Source: Paulinella micropora
Lineage: Eukaryota > Cercozoa > Imbricatea > Euglyphida > Paulinellidae
Direction: 5' to 3'
NCBI GenBank assembly: GCA_019918135.1
Contig: WBZZ01000603.1
Coordinates: 695,001 to 722,051, forward strand
Length of the DNA stretch: 27,051 nt
Made by a program: the position numbers and the translations under genes. The notes below the pieces were generated by a model. It was not told where the DNA came from. It saw only the letters and a program-made list of their open reading frames with translations, and ran no database searches. Positions 1 to 9,592 of this stretch are shown here, piece after piece; within the stretch, counting starts at the first letter, position 1; the number at the start of each line of letters is the position of its first letter.

Positions 1-5
1 GTGGG

Positions 6-81
<76 letters not shown>

Positions 82-129
82 GACAGAAAGACAGATGGAC
101 AGATGGATAGATAGATAGATAGATAGATA
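1..129. repeat. GATA microsatellite with GACA/GATG interruptions
   Basis: Near-perfect GATA units to about position 80, then GACA/GAAA/GATG variants, then GATA again. It starts at the window edge, so its true length is unknown. Confidence 0.97.
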
Positions 130-165
130 TGTCATGTATCAGGCTTTGGTCGAGGTTTACATTAC

Positions 166-218
166 ATATCTATCTATCTATCTATCTGTCCATCTGTCTT
201 TCTGTCTCTATCTATCTG

Positions 219-266
<48 letters not shown>
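166..266. repeat. CTAT microsatellite, inverted relative to the 1-129 array
   Basis: CTAT units with a CTGTCC/CTTTCTGTCTC interruption at about 186-208. The interruption is the reverse complement of the GACAGAAAGACAGATGGACA interruption at about 80-103, so arrays 1 and 2 form an imperfect inverted repeat around a ~40-bp centre. Confidence 0.9.
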
Positions 267-296
267 TTGACCATATGTCAGGTTAGAACCACGTTG

Positions 297-352
297 ACAC
301 ACACACAGATACACACACACACACACATTTGTGTGTGTATGTATCTATCTAT
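297..352. repeat. CA then TG dinucleotide tract
   Basis: Runs of CA units followed directly by TG/TA units, giving a short self-complementary stretch. Confidence 0.9.
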
Positions 353-548
353 GTAACTATGTATATGTATATATCTATGTATCCATGTATATATGGCGCA
401 GGCTTTGGAGGGGGTTTCGATAACATACATAGATACATAGATATATGCATAGATATACATAGATACATACACACAGGCTTTGGAGGGAGTTTCGATAACA
501 TGTCGGTGTTCGGTAAAGGCGAAAATAATGGACTACCAGGTCACTTCT

Positions 549-577
549 ATATATCTATCTATCTATCTATCTATCTG

Positions 578-616
<39 letters not shown>

Positions 617-617
617 G
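549..617. repeat. CTAT microsatellite
   Basis: About 17 CTAT units with one CTGT variant. Confidence 0.95.
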
Positions 618-747
618 ACCTACCTCCTCTTCTTTTTCCAGAACACAGTCTACCCGTGATTCCCATCCCGGACACATGCACAGTACACAACTTGCTGTTT
701 GATGTGAAACTGCGTTCCTTTGCAAGGACTACATCCTTTTGCGATAT

Positions 748-827
748 CTCATCTATCTATCTATCTATCTATCTATCTGTCTGTCTGTCTGTCTGTCTGT
801 CTGTTTTTCTGTTTGTCTGTTTGTCTT

Positions 828-883
<56 letters not shown>

Positions 884-903
884 TCTTTCCGTCTATCTAT
901 CCG

Positions 904-935
<32 letters not shown>

Positions 936-992
936 CCTACCTACCTACCTACCTACCTACCTACCTATCTATCTATCTATCTATCTATCTAC
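748..992. repeat. Compound CTAT/CTGT/CTAC microsatellite
   Basis: Blocks follow one another in order: CTAT, then a long CTGT block with TTTG variants, then CTAT, then about eight CTAC units, then CTAT. The block structure suggests point variants that spread by slippage. The open frames reading IYLS/VCLS through it are repeat artefacts. Confidence 0.95.
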
Positions 993-1030
993 CAATGTGT
1001 GCATATAAATTTGAATCATTTAAACTTTGA

Positions 1031-1125
1031 GGCACATACATACATACATACATACATACATACATACGTACATACATACATACATACATACATACATGCA
1101 TGCATACATACATACATATATACAC
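1031..1125. repeat. CATA microsatellite
   Basis: About 22 CATA units with CGTA and GCATGCAT variants. Confidence 0.95.
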
Positions 1126-1235
1126 TATATAGGCCTATCTGGGCTTCATTTGAACAACAAGGCTGTCACCCCCACGGCACAGAACAAACAAGGAGGCCCC
1201 CTGTCTATCCTTACTCTGGTTACCAACGCTTCTTC

Positions 1236-1277
1236 CTCCCCCCCCCCCCCTCACACACACACACACCCTGTGCCCGC

Positions 1278-1311
<34 letters not shown>

Positions 1312-1378
1312 GTCTATCTATCTATCCATCTATCCATCTATCTATGCATCCACCCATCTATCCATCCATCCATCTACA
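1236..1378. repeat. C-run, CA tract and CTAT/CCAT microsatellite
   Basis: A run of C bases is followed by ACACAC and then by CTAT units from about 1278, which decay into CCAT/CTAT variants by 1378. Confidence 0.9.
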
Positions 1379-1469
1379 TGCCTATCTCGTGTCAGGAATC
1401 TCCCAAGAACCTCATGATGCCTCCATTCTCCGGCACCTCCAACTTCGGCCGGCTTACTTCCCCAAGCGT

Positions 1470-1594
1470 GCGTCTCTCCCCTGCCTCCGCTGCTCGCCGA
1501 AGTCCCTTAGGCTTCTGAACCTACCTACCTTGCCGTGTCTCCCTTGCCTCGGCTGCTCGCCGGAGTCCTTTAGACTTTTGACCTACCTACCTTG
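1470..1594 (+). repeat. Two-copy tandem duplication, ~62-bp unit
   Basis: The unit runs from CGTG(CG)TCTC through GCTGCTCGCCG to CCTACCTACCTTGC. Copy 1 is about 1470-1532 and copy 2 about 1533-1594, with scattered substitutions. I see no coding function. Confidence 0.8.
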
Positions 1595-1629
1595 CCGTGT
1601 CCCCAAGTTTGACTGGAGAGCACCGGAAG

Positions 1630-1740
1630 CTATTTTTTGAGTCCAAAAGAAACAAATAAGGGAAAGAGAAGATAAAAGAAAGAAAGCAAACCAGGAAAAA
1701 AGAAAAGAAAAAAAGAGAGAAACAAAGAAGAAAGAAAGAT
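1630..1740. other. Purine-rich (A/G) tract
   Basis: A long run of GAAA/AAAGAAA/GAGA on the plus strand. No gene signal is visible in the surrounding 1595-1853 stretch. Confidence 0.7.
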
Positions 1741-1853
1741 GGGTGTCATGCCTACAGTAGCGACAGAGACAACGTGGTAGACAGTCAGTTTGAAGGGGAC
1801 GCGTATGGGTTATTGTCAATTCTGATCGTTCGTGCAAGAAAAGAGCACAGCGT

Positions 1854-2059
1854 CATGAGAAGTTAATGGTTAATGAGTAATAACTTCAAGTGCTTCGATC
1901 TCAGCCAATTCTGGTTGCTGTCGCTTGTGCAGTGGCTCCTTTGAAAGCTCTCGTCAAGAGCTTACTAGTCAGCTAAGAAACAGAGTCTGGACACCAGTAC
2001 TGACAACGAAGCGCTTGAAGTCATGGCTCATTGCACGTAAGAACTAGGAACTTCACATG
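1854..2059 (+). mobile_element. Palindromic MITE-like element, copy A
   Basis: About 206 bp, with imperfect terminal inverted repeats of roughly 50-60 bp. Its ends are catgaga and gaactaggaacttcacatg. The inner part of the repeat is ACTTCAAGTGCTTCGATCTC at the left and its inverse at the right. The centre contains GTCGCTTGTGCAGTGGCTC. The outermost left bases have decayed. It has no coding capacity. I could not identify a target-site duplication, so assignment to a DNA-transposon-derived (MITE) class rests only on the inverted-repeat structure and the multiple copies. Confidence 0.75.
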
Positions 2060-2240
2060 TAAGTGCGTAAGGGACGCAACTCCAAGAATGTATCTGTACT
2101 TCCAACACGACACTACGACGTAACATATCCGATGTTACTGAGATCAATTTTGCAGCAGGCAACAATCATCCAAGTTTGATCTCATCGTTCTCTTTCATCG
2201 AAAGTGGTATACTAAGACATTGCTGAGCTGTCAATGTGAG
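2060..2240. other. Spacer between inverted copies A and B
   Basis: About 180 bp of unique-looking sequence with no ORF or RNA signal. It forms the centre of the larger A/B inverted repeat. Confidence 0.5.
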
Positions 2241-2460
2241 ATATGAGATGTTCCTAGTTCTTAAGTGCCATGAGCAATGTCTTCAAGCGTCTCGTTCTCA
2301 GTCAATACTGGTGTCCAGAATCTGTATCTTAGCTACTAGTAAGTGCTTGACGAGAGCTTTCAAACGAGCCACTGCACAAGCGACAGCAACCAGCATTGGC
2401 TGAGATCGAAGCACTTGAAGTCATTGCTCATTGTCGTTCAGAACTAGGAACTTCTCAATG
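2241..2460 (-). mobile_element. Palindromic MITE-like element, copy B (opposite orientation to A)
   Basis: Reading the minus strand reproduces copy A in order, including GTCGCTTGTGCAGTGGCTC and the GAACTAGGAAC ends. The terminal inverted repeats are better kept than in A, from GTTCCTAGTTCTTAAGTG at 2250 to its near-inverse ending at 2451, and weak similarity continues a few bases further out on both sides. Confidence 0.8.
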
Positions 2461-2735
2461 TTGACAGCGATAAGAGCTTTCAAATGGTACAAATGGTATG
2501 TACTGCATTTATGTACCTCAAAGTAGTGACCGAGGAAAAGGAGCAGTTGAAGTGTAAAAGACGCATCTCGGGTGCCACCGAGACTCCGTTGTGTGCGTGT
2601 ATTTAGCGACCAGAAGAATTGGAAAAGCTCTTGTGAGTGTTTCAAGTTCAAGGGTTCTGCCACTTGCATGTACTCAGCAATAGTACTAGTACTAGTCGTC
2701 AGGCCCAAGCAGCAGAAATTCAAGCTCAGTTTGCA

Positions 2736-2737
<2 letters not shown>
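2461..2737. other. Non-repetitive stretch, nothing recognised
   Basis: A 100-residue minus-strand open frame crosses it and overlaps copy B, but nothing about its composition suggests a gene. I see no RNA or promoter signal. Confidence 0.4.
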
Positions 2738-2813
<76 letters not shown>

Positions 2814-2821
2814 TATATATA
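2738..2821. repeat. T68 homopolymer followed by AT repeat
   Basis: 68 consecutive T, then an (AT)n run. On the minus strand this is a long A tract and could be the tail of a retroposed sequence, but no element body was recognised beside it. Confidence 0.9.
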
Positions 2822-2963
2822 ATCATTTGGCTGGAAGTGTTGTGAATTTCCTGCCTAAGTACTACCTACTAAAGATTTCACGCGCTTTGTTCACCATGGC
2901 GCATTAGTCGAATCACAAGCTCTCGATTGGAGCAGCCTCATGAGCCACTGCATGAAAACGGAG

Positions 2964-3060
2964 CACCAAAAACAACAACAACAACAACAAACAATAAAAA
3001 AAAAATAATAATAATAAAAGAAAAGAAAAAAACCAACAACAACAAAAAACTGATAACGAA
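2964..3060. repeat. AAC/AAT-rich low-complexity tract
   Basis: Runs of CAA, AAT and AAAAG units with no other signal. Confidence 0.85.
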
Positions 3061-3103
3061 ACGCTCGAAGTGAGTATTGGGTTGTACTACAGAACTAGGA
3101 ATA
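3050..3103 (+). mobile_element. MITE-like element remnant, copy D (right end only)
   Basis: Matches the right terminal repeat of copies A and C (GATAACGAAACGCTCGAAGT ... AGAACTAGGAA). The rest of the element is missing or displaced by the A-rich tract to its left. A fragment near 2925-2960 (GAGCCACTGCAT) may be its centre. Confidence 0.5.
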
Positions 3104-3155
3104 GATTCGTATGGAGCTAGTCACTAAGTGGCTATGGACAGAAAGATTCAAGGCG

Positions 3156-3373
3156 CATGAGAGTTCCTCGTCCTTAAGTATAACGAGCAAGGACTTCAAA
3201 CGATTCGTTCTCAGCCGTCTCTTGTTTTCGCGGCTTGTGAAGTGGCTCATTTGAAAGCTCGCATCAAGAGCTTTCTAATGAGCTATAACACAGGTTGTGG
3301 ACGCAAACATTGACTGAGATCGAAGCGCTTGAAGTGATTGCTGATTGCACTTAAGAACTAGGAACTTCTCATG
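3156..3373 (+). mobile_element. Palindromic MITE-like element, copy C
   Basis: 218 bp, same orientation as copy A. Its ends are CATGAGAGTTCC and GGAACTTCTCATG, and the inner inverted repeats are ACTTCAAACGATTCGTTCTC and GAGATCGAAGCGCTTGAAGT. The centre reads GGCTTGTGAAGTGGCTC, aligning with copy A. It has no coding capacity. Confidence 0.8.
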
Positions 3374-3655
3374 GACGTAGTGATTACAGATAGAAAGGCC
3401 CCCCCTGTGCCGAAAAATATGGCAAAGTAGTTTTTGTTTTTCTTTTGTGTATCTTTAGTCCTGTAGAGATGAAAACGTTTCTTTAGTAAACAGTGTTTGA
3501 CAGAAATCTATCTATCTATCTATCTATTGTTTTTCACGTTTTGTACGCTTTTTGTCGACCATCCGTTTCTGTAGCCAACCGGCCGGGCCGGGCTACTCAC
3601 CTGTGAAAAATTCGTAGCTGACGGCATACGATTGCCATTTCTCATATGGTGGAAT
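3374..3655. other. Mixed non-coding stretch
   Basis: Contains a short CTAT run (about 3509-3527) and a GGCCGGGCCGGGC patch (about 3580). No gene signal. Confidence 0.5.
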
Positions 3656-3931
3656 ATTGCTGTTGACATTCAAGACAACAACAAAAATTAGTTTTTCATT
3701 TTTGTGTCAGATTTTCATTTTTGTGACAGTTTTTCATTTTTGTGACAAAAATTCAAATTTTCAAATTTAACGGTAACATTTCGCGAAAATTTACGATATT
3801 TTGCGGACGAATATAGCCGTTAATTTGAAAAATTCAAATTTTCACCCAAAATCAAAATTCCAACCAAAACTGAAATTCCAACCAAAACAGAAAAATCAAT
3901 TTTTTTTGTTGTCTTGAATGTCAACAGCAAT
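3656..3931. mobile_element. Second inverted-repeat element with 26-bp perfect ends
   Basis: The first 26 bases (ATTGCTGTTGACATTCAAGA then CAACAA) are exactly the reverse complement of the last 26. Inside are three tandem copies of TTTTCATTTTTGTG(A/T)CAG (about 3691-3752), an AT-rich core with AACGGTAACATTTCGCG, and a doubled AATTCCAACCAAAAC (about 3856-3890). There is no ORF. The size and end structure suit a non-autonomous DNA element. A 12-bp direct repeat GGCATACGATTG lies outside it at 3623-3634 and 3980-3991. Confidence 0.8.
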
Positions 3932-4234
3932 ACCACTGAAACCGCTTCACGGAAGCAAGCACAGCAACTTCTCACGAAAGGCATACGATTGTCTTCTAGC
4001 AAGAAAGGGAGCGAGGTTCGAACGACTTCCGATCGGTCCTTTGATCTTTCATGTTTTCTGATTAAGCATTTGGTTATTAAATAAATCAGGAGTCATGTAT
4101 CAGACTGTGGAAAAATACTCTGGCATGTATATATTCAAGTGCTACTATCAGCGTCACTCGGTCGGACTCGACATTCAAGTGTCAACTCTAAAGATTCTGA
4201 TTTTTTTGCCATTTTGTGTCACTCAGTTTCAAGT

Positions 4235-4390
4235 TCGATTTTGAGGCACGATCACTTTTTCGTTTTTGTATCAAACATTTAAATTTTCATTAGTCTAACG
4301 GTAACATTTCAAGAGTCGCTAAAACTTTGATGATTTACGTCATTTTTGCGGGCGCATATAGCAGTCAATTTCAAAAATTCAAATCAATTA
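4235..4390. repeat. Diverged relative of the 3656-3931 element core
   Basis: Shares AACGGTAACATTTC, then a GATxxTTT/ACGATATTTTGCGG-like segment, GCATATAGC and AATTCAAAT with 3769-3840, in the same order. The terminal inverted repeats were not found. The rest of 3932-4776 holds nothing I can assign. Confidence 0.55.
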
Positions 4391-4776
4391 AAAGGCTACT
4401 ATGGCAGTAACCCTGCCTCCTTTTATTCTACTAGCTCACCTGTGTACAAGCAAACTTGAATAATTTTAACTTTAATAATATAAACTGACATGTGGAAGAT
4501 AAATACACTTGACTTTCCACAAGTAATCAATGTCAAAAATAAATACTAACGGTCAGGTCAACCACAAAATTATAACAATCAGGCCGAGACCATTTCAAGT
4601 ACTAAATATATAAAAAATGAGCAGTTGGACTTTCAAGTTTTCGTTTTGTTCATTAAAATGCAAGAGGCGACCAGCTGTCTAAGTTGCCAGCCTGACCCAG
4701 GCTCTGACTTACTAGCTACTGTATATTGTATTCAAGTCATATTCAGCTGTTTGTCGCTTCTCAGCGTGTTACATCT

Positions 4777-5696
4777 ATGAGCTCCAAGAATCCTACAAAG
4801 CCTGGAGATAGAAGAAAACAAATTCCTCCTAAAGGGAAAAAGCAACAAAAACAAGGAGAGTCTGACGCAACCGAGGGAGCCGCAATCAAGATGACAGACT
4901 TGCTGAGTGGGCTAAAAATTCCGTCTCCAAAAAAGCAATCAAATGAAAAACAAAACAAAGCAACTACAACCGACAAGGAGCCAAAAAATCATCTGCTCTG
5001 CATTCGAACTTTCAAGGGGAGTTAGATGACTTCAATGCTACTACTACCTTGTTTTGGAAGGTTCACACAAATGTCAATTACGTCAAAGAGATGAATGTCA
5101 TTCCGCAGAAGTGGGAAAAGCGAACAAGCAGCGGTTTGTTCTCGCTAGCTGGCGGTAGGGTGGATCGTCTCGTTTACGCAATTGGTCTGGTGGACCCAAA
5201 ACTGGCCAAATTGCTTCAACAGTTGCCGAAAGGTTACAATTATGCTAACCTTTTTGGGAAGGTCCACTATGCGATTACACCAGCGGTCTATTGCTTTAGT
5301 CGCTTCGTAGAAATGACTAAGCAGGCGGTGACGGATGGCGTCGAGCTCACCAACCGGGATTTCCTTGAAGAGGCAGGCTCGAAATTTCCAATCCAAGGGG
5401 TCTCTTCTCTTGTTCTCGATTACATCGACGAGTTGATCTCAAACCAAGAGTTCCCAAATCCATATTCCAGAGGGGATTCGGAGAGCAACGCCGTGTTGGC
5501 CAAACTAGGTTTGGACACTGAAGCAATGAGCGACCGGATTCGCTTAGCTTTCCGCACCATTCTCGACAAGACCAAGACTTTCTTCGAAACTTTCGACATG
5601 GTGCTGCCAGATTATCGTCAGGTTCCAATCTCAGTAGCTCCCGAAGAAGAAAAGGAGATCGACGGAGCCAAGTTCATCAAACTGGCAATCGCTCAT
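4777..5696 (+). pseudogene. Unrecognised Lys-rich protein, frameshifted and truncated by a CT microsatellite
   Basis: The first ATG of the frame is at 4777 (MSSKNPTKPG). The first ~70 residues are rich in Lys, Gln, Ser and Pro and look disordered. At the A6 run 4983-4988 the reading moves to another frame, which is open upstream of its first ATG (5089 region) and continues as an ordered, helix-rich protein with segments such as SSGLFSLAGGRVDRLVYAIG and TNRDFLEEAG. At 5696 it passes straight into CT repeat, so the C-terminus is lost or displaced. No membrane segment, signal peptide or catalytic motif is visible. A basic disordered arm followed by a helical body is the layout of many nucleic-acid-packaging proteins (retroelement Gag, RNA-virus nucleoproteins), but I do not recognise the family. 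Codon use is unremarkable. The frameshift could also be a homopolymer sequencing error. Confidence 0.6.
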
Positions 5697-6487
<791 letters not shown>

Positions 6488-6549
6488 TCCTTTATATACA
6501 TATATATACATATATATATATGTGTGTATATATTATGTATATATATATA

Positions 6550-6580
<31 letters not shown>

Positions 6581-6592
6581 TTTTTTTTATTA
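6488..6592. repeat. TA/TG dinucleotides then T-run
   Basis: TATATACA repeats, two TGTGTG runs and a T homopolymer ending near 6588. Confidence 0.9.
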
Positions 6593-7266
6593 CTAATTTA
6601 TTTTTGTATTATGATATCTCTCTGTATATGAGAGTGAGTCTGTTTGTCTGCCGGTCGGTTCTTCGGTATGTCTGTCTTTCTCCCTGCTAGCCTACACTAT
6701 TGTTATTATTAATTAATAGCATGTTCACATCGGGCGGCCGGTTCTTTCCTAACTGTGGGTGCTCAAAGTTATAAAAAAATTCTACTGTACTAACTTTAAT
6801 ATTTAAGTACGCTTGGATTTTTTTTTTTTTTTTTTTGTTGTTGTTGATTGTTGTTGTTGTTGTTCTACTTCTTAGTTATTGTTGTTTTGAATGTGTTTCT
6901 TTGTTGCTGATTAGTTGTGTTGGTTATTGTTTTCATTGCTCTTGGTATTTTTCTTTTACATTTCTTTTGTTGTGATTATTTACTTGACATTTAGTTATTT
7001 GTTGCTTTTCTAACTGTTTCATTTGTGATTAAGTTTGTGTTACTGATATGTATGTATGTATTTAATATGATTGTATGTTTGATTGTATGTTAGTCTGTAT
7101 GTTTTTGTAGTGTGTGCGCATGCCTGCATGCTGTCTCTGTCTGTCTTTGTGTCTATTTCTGCCTTTAATTTCTATCTTTCTCTGCCTTTCTGGCTTCATG
7201 TCTTTGTCAGTCCGTCTGCATTTGGCTGTCTATATCTTTCTCTGTAGGTATTTCTTTCAGTCTGTT
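6593..7266. other. T-rich low-complexity DNA, no gene
   Basis: Contains a T16 run (about 6818-6836) and GTT repeats (6838-6864). Otherwise TTGTT/TTTG-rich sequence with short CTGT/TCTG words. No credible ORF or RNA gene is visible. Confidence 0.6.
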
Positions 7267-7321
7267 AATTTATTATTATTATTATTATTATTATTATCAT
7301 TATTATTATTATTATTATTTT
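7267..7321. repeat. ATT trinucleotide microsatellite
   Basis: About 17 ATT units with one ATC interruption. Confidence 0.95.
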
Positions 7322-7359
7322 AACAGTAAGCAAGGTTTAATGAAAAAGATACGAAGAAT

Positions 7360-7515
7360 TTTTTTTTTCTCCTGAGGATATGTTACTTTGTCTTTATTTA
7401 TGTGTAAGAAAATAAAATAAATAAGTTAATTCAAATGATTTTTTTTTCTCCTGAGGATATGTTACTTTGTCTTTATTTATGTGTAAGAAAATAAAATAAA
7501 TAAGTTAATTCAAAT
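7360..7515 (+). repeat. Perfect 79-bp tandem duplication
   Basis: The sequence from T(n)CTCCTGAGGATATG to TTAATTCAAAT occurs at 7360-7436 and again at 7439-7515 with no substitutions, differing only by one T in the homopolymer. A further partial start (AATTTTTTTCTCAC) follows. The identity implies a recent event. Confidence 0.95.
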
Positions 7516-8002
7516 AATTTTTTTCTCACTATTTTGAATTTTTATCATTAGTGTGTTGAACTTGTAGTAAACTCTTTTTTTTTATACATGTTTTTTGGCA
7601 TTAGCTTGTGTCTGTCCTATTTTATTGTTTTGTATTTTAATTTGAATTGTTTGTCTTTTCCTTCTTTTGATGCTGTTTTCAAATCTGGTTCCTGCGTTTG
7701 AGTGTTTGTGTTGACGTAAGGTTCGTTCTCTTCCTCTGGCTTGATGTCTTTTTGACTCCTATCTTGTGCTCGCGTCGCTGTGCAGTCTGGTATGCGTTCT
7801 GTTGTTTGCATGTTTTAACGGCTGACTGTTGGTTGGGGGTTCTGTTTGCTTTTTCACCTAGGCGTGCTTGGATGTCTGCGTTCTGCTTTTCTGTTCTTGT
7901 ATTTTATTTCTCTCTTGCGCTGGTGGTGCTCCCAAGTTGTCGTCATTTTTATTTTGTCTTGGTGCTTGGTTGCTCCCGGTTGTCCTTGAGTCAATGATGA
8001 TT
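7516..8002. other. T/G-rich stretch, no gene recognised
   Basis: Open frames on both strands are short and of biased composition. I see no motif, promoter or RNA. Confidence 0.5.
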
Positions 8003-8025
8003 AGTGTGCATGTGTGTGTGCGCGC

Positions 8026-8067
<42 letters not shown>

Positions 8068-8076
8068 ATTATTATT
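8003..8076. repeat. TG microsatellite followed by TTA units
   Basis: TGTGTG with CGCG interruptions to 8062, then four TTA units. Confidence 0.95.
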
Positions 8077-8106
8077 TCAAGCTCAACCTCACTCGTTTTT
8101 GAATAT

Positions 8107-8560
8107 ATTCTACTACTCCCGCCTTCAAGGACGTAACGCAACAGCAACCCACTAATCATCTGATTAACCACCCTCCCATCACCAACCTGTCGGGCCCCCC
8201 GCTTTTCTTTGTAGTTTACCAACCCACTCTTTTGGACCTTAACACAAGCCCACACTAGCGTAGGAATCAAAGTAATCCGTACTACTTGGAACTTATCTAG
8301 CAACCTAATATAGCTTCCTGAATTTATGTGAACCTACCCTTGATGTGCCCTCCAATTTTGCTTCCCATGCTAGCCAACTATATTGCCTTTGTCTGTTTGC
8401 TTTTGCGCGAAGGGGACATCTCCAGAGTGGGGCATGCAGCCTACACTCTGGGGTAGTACCGATCCGTATCTGTCTTGCTGATGCTGGTGGCCGTGCTTGT
8501 CATGAATGAGTGTGGCTGTGGTCGCGGTGACGCTGCATCTGTCTGGCGTGCACGTCCCTC
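8107..8560 (+). repeat. Dispersed ~480-bp repeat, copy 1
   Basis: Aligns in order with 8958-9478. Shared words include AATCATCTG, GTGAACCTACCCTTGATGTG, CTGCCTTTGTCTGTTTG (GCCTTTGTCTGTTTG here), GGGGCATGCAGCC and GGGGTAGTAC. It has no conserved open frame. It is probably a fragment of an interspersed element whose family I cannot name. Confidence 0.8.
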
Positions 8561-8733
8561 TGCAAATTTTTGAATTTGCATCACCACACCTTGGAGCCTG
8601 AGAAACACAACTGGACTTCTTTACTCTCTCTCTCCTTCTCGTCATGCACCCCTTTTCTCCTCTTTCTCTTGCTTGCTCCCCACTTTTTTTTTTTCAATGT
8701 TGTCTTGTTCTTCTCGCTAGGATGTTTTTGCAT

Positions 8734-8800
8734 TTGAATTTGCTCTGCCATATCTCTATTTTTCCGATGGATGCCCTGATCTTCTTGGAGATCCAGGAAC
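8734..8800 (+). repeat. ~60-bp module, copy 1 (partner at 8887-8950)
   Basis: TTTGAATTTGCTCTGCCATA ... GATGGATGCCC(T)GA aligns with 8887-8950 (AAATTTGCTTTACCATACCT ... AATGGACGCCCAGA). In the second copy it directly precedes the 8958-9478 repeat, so both belong to one larger repeat family. Confidence 0.65.
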
Positions 8801-8807
8801 CACCTTC

Positions 8808-8865
8808 TGTCTGTCTGTCTGTCTGTCAGTCTACCTGCCTGTCTGTCTGTCTGTCTGTCTGTCGT
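8808..8865. repeat. CTGT microsatellite
   Basis: About 13 CTGT units with CAGTCTACCTGC interruptions. Confidence 0.95.
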
Positions 8866-8957
8866 TCTGCCTTGTTCTTCTTGATTTGAATTCAAATTTG
8901 CTTTACCATACCTCTACGTTTCCAATGGACGCCCAGACCTTTCTAAGATAATGGTTG

Positions 8958-9478
8958 ACTACTCCCCCATCTTGGATCTAACGCCAAAACAACTCGCAAA
9001 TCATCTGGTTGCTCCTTTTCCCTTTACCAACCAGTCTGGTCTCCGGTTTTTCTTTGCCTTTTGTCTGGTTGCAAATTTGGACTGCAACCAACCCTCTCTT
9101 TTGGAACGTAACGCAAACCAGCACTTGCGAAGGGATCAAAACCATCCATGTGTCTTGGAACTCTGTTTAACAACCTTATGTAGCTCCCTGTTTATTTGTG
9201 AACCTACCCTTGATGTGCCTTTCAACTCTGACACTGGTTCACAAGCTAACCAACTATACTGCCTTTGTCTGTTTGTTTTTTCGTGGGGGGGGGGACATCC
9301 CCAAAGGGGGGCATGCAGCCTTCACTTTGGGGTAGTACTAGTAGTACCGACCCGTTTGTGTCTTGCGTTTGCTTGTGGCTGGTTTTGCAATCGCTGGGTG
9401 TGGCTGGGGTCGTGGTTGTGTTGCAAACGTCTGGCCTGCTCTGCCTCCCGTGTGTTGTCGTACCTATCCCTCTGTAAA
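8958..9478 (+). repeat. Dispersed ~480-bp repeat, copy 2
   Basis: Diverged partner of 8107-8560. It is longer because of small insertions (for example GTCTGGTTGCAAATTTGGA and a G9 run at 9285-9293). Plus-strand open frames across it are not conserved between the copies, which argues against coding. Confidence 0.8.
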
Positions 9479-9486
9479 TTTTGATC

Positions 9487-9488
9487 TA

Positions 9489-9523
<35 letters not shown>

Positions 9524-9524
9524 G

Positions 9525-9585
<61 letters not shown>

Positions 9586-9592
9586 TTTGCTT
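9487..9592. repeat. CT microsatellite
   Basis: CT units with occasional TTT and GT variants. Confidence 0.95.

Larger units (their letters stand above)
140..501. repeat. Three dispersed copies of a ~27-bp non-microsatellite module
   Basis: A module starting CAGGCTTTGG and ending in (A)TAACAT or (A)TTACAT occurs at 140-166, 399-426 and 474-501, each embedded in tetranucleotide or hexanucleotide repeat. The second and third copies are nearly identical; the first is more diverged. The block therefore behaves like a higher-order satellite made of simple repeat plus a short unique core. Confidence 0.75.

Noticed and set aside
1..1000. CRISPR-like array
   Set aside because: Repeats are 4-bp microsatellites with no spacers of regular length, and the DNA is eukaryotic.
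129..1640. Long open frames full of IYLS, VCLS and YIHT repeats
   Set aside because: They are tetranucleotide microsatellites read in frame; every frame of such repeats lacks stops. There is no non-repeat protein content.
2421..2723. 100-residue minus-strand open frame
   Set aside because: It overlaps the inverted-repeat element B and has no conserved or domain-like features; chance ORF.
4977..4990. Programmed ribosomal frameshifting at the A6 run in the orphan gene
   Set aside because: No downstream pseudoknot or stop-overlap arrangement is apparent. A simple indel or sequencing error at a homopolymer is more likely, and the gene is truncated anyway.
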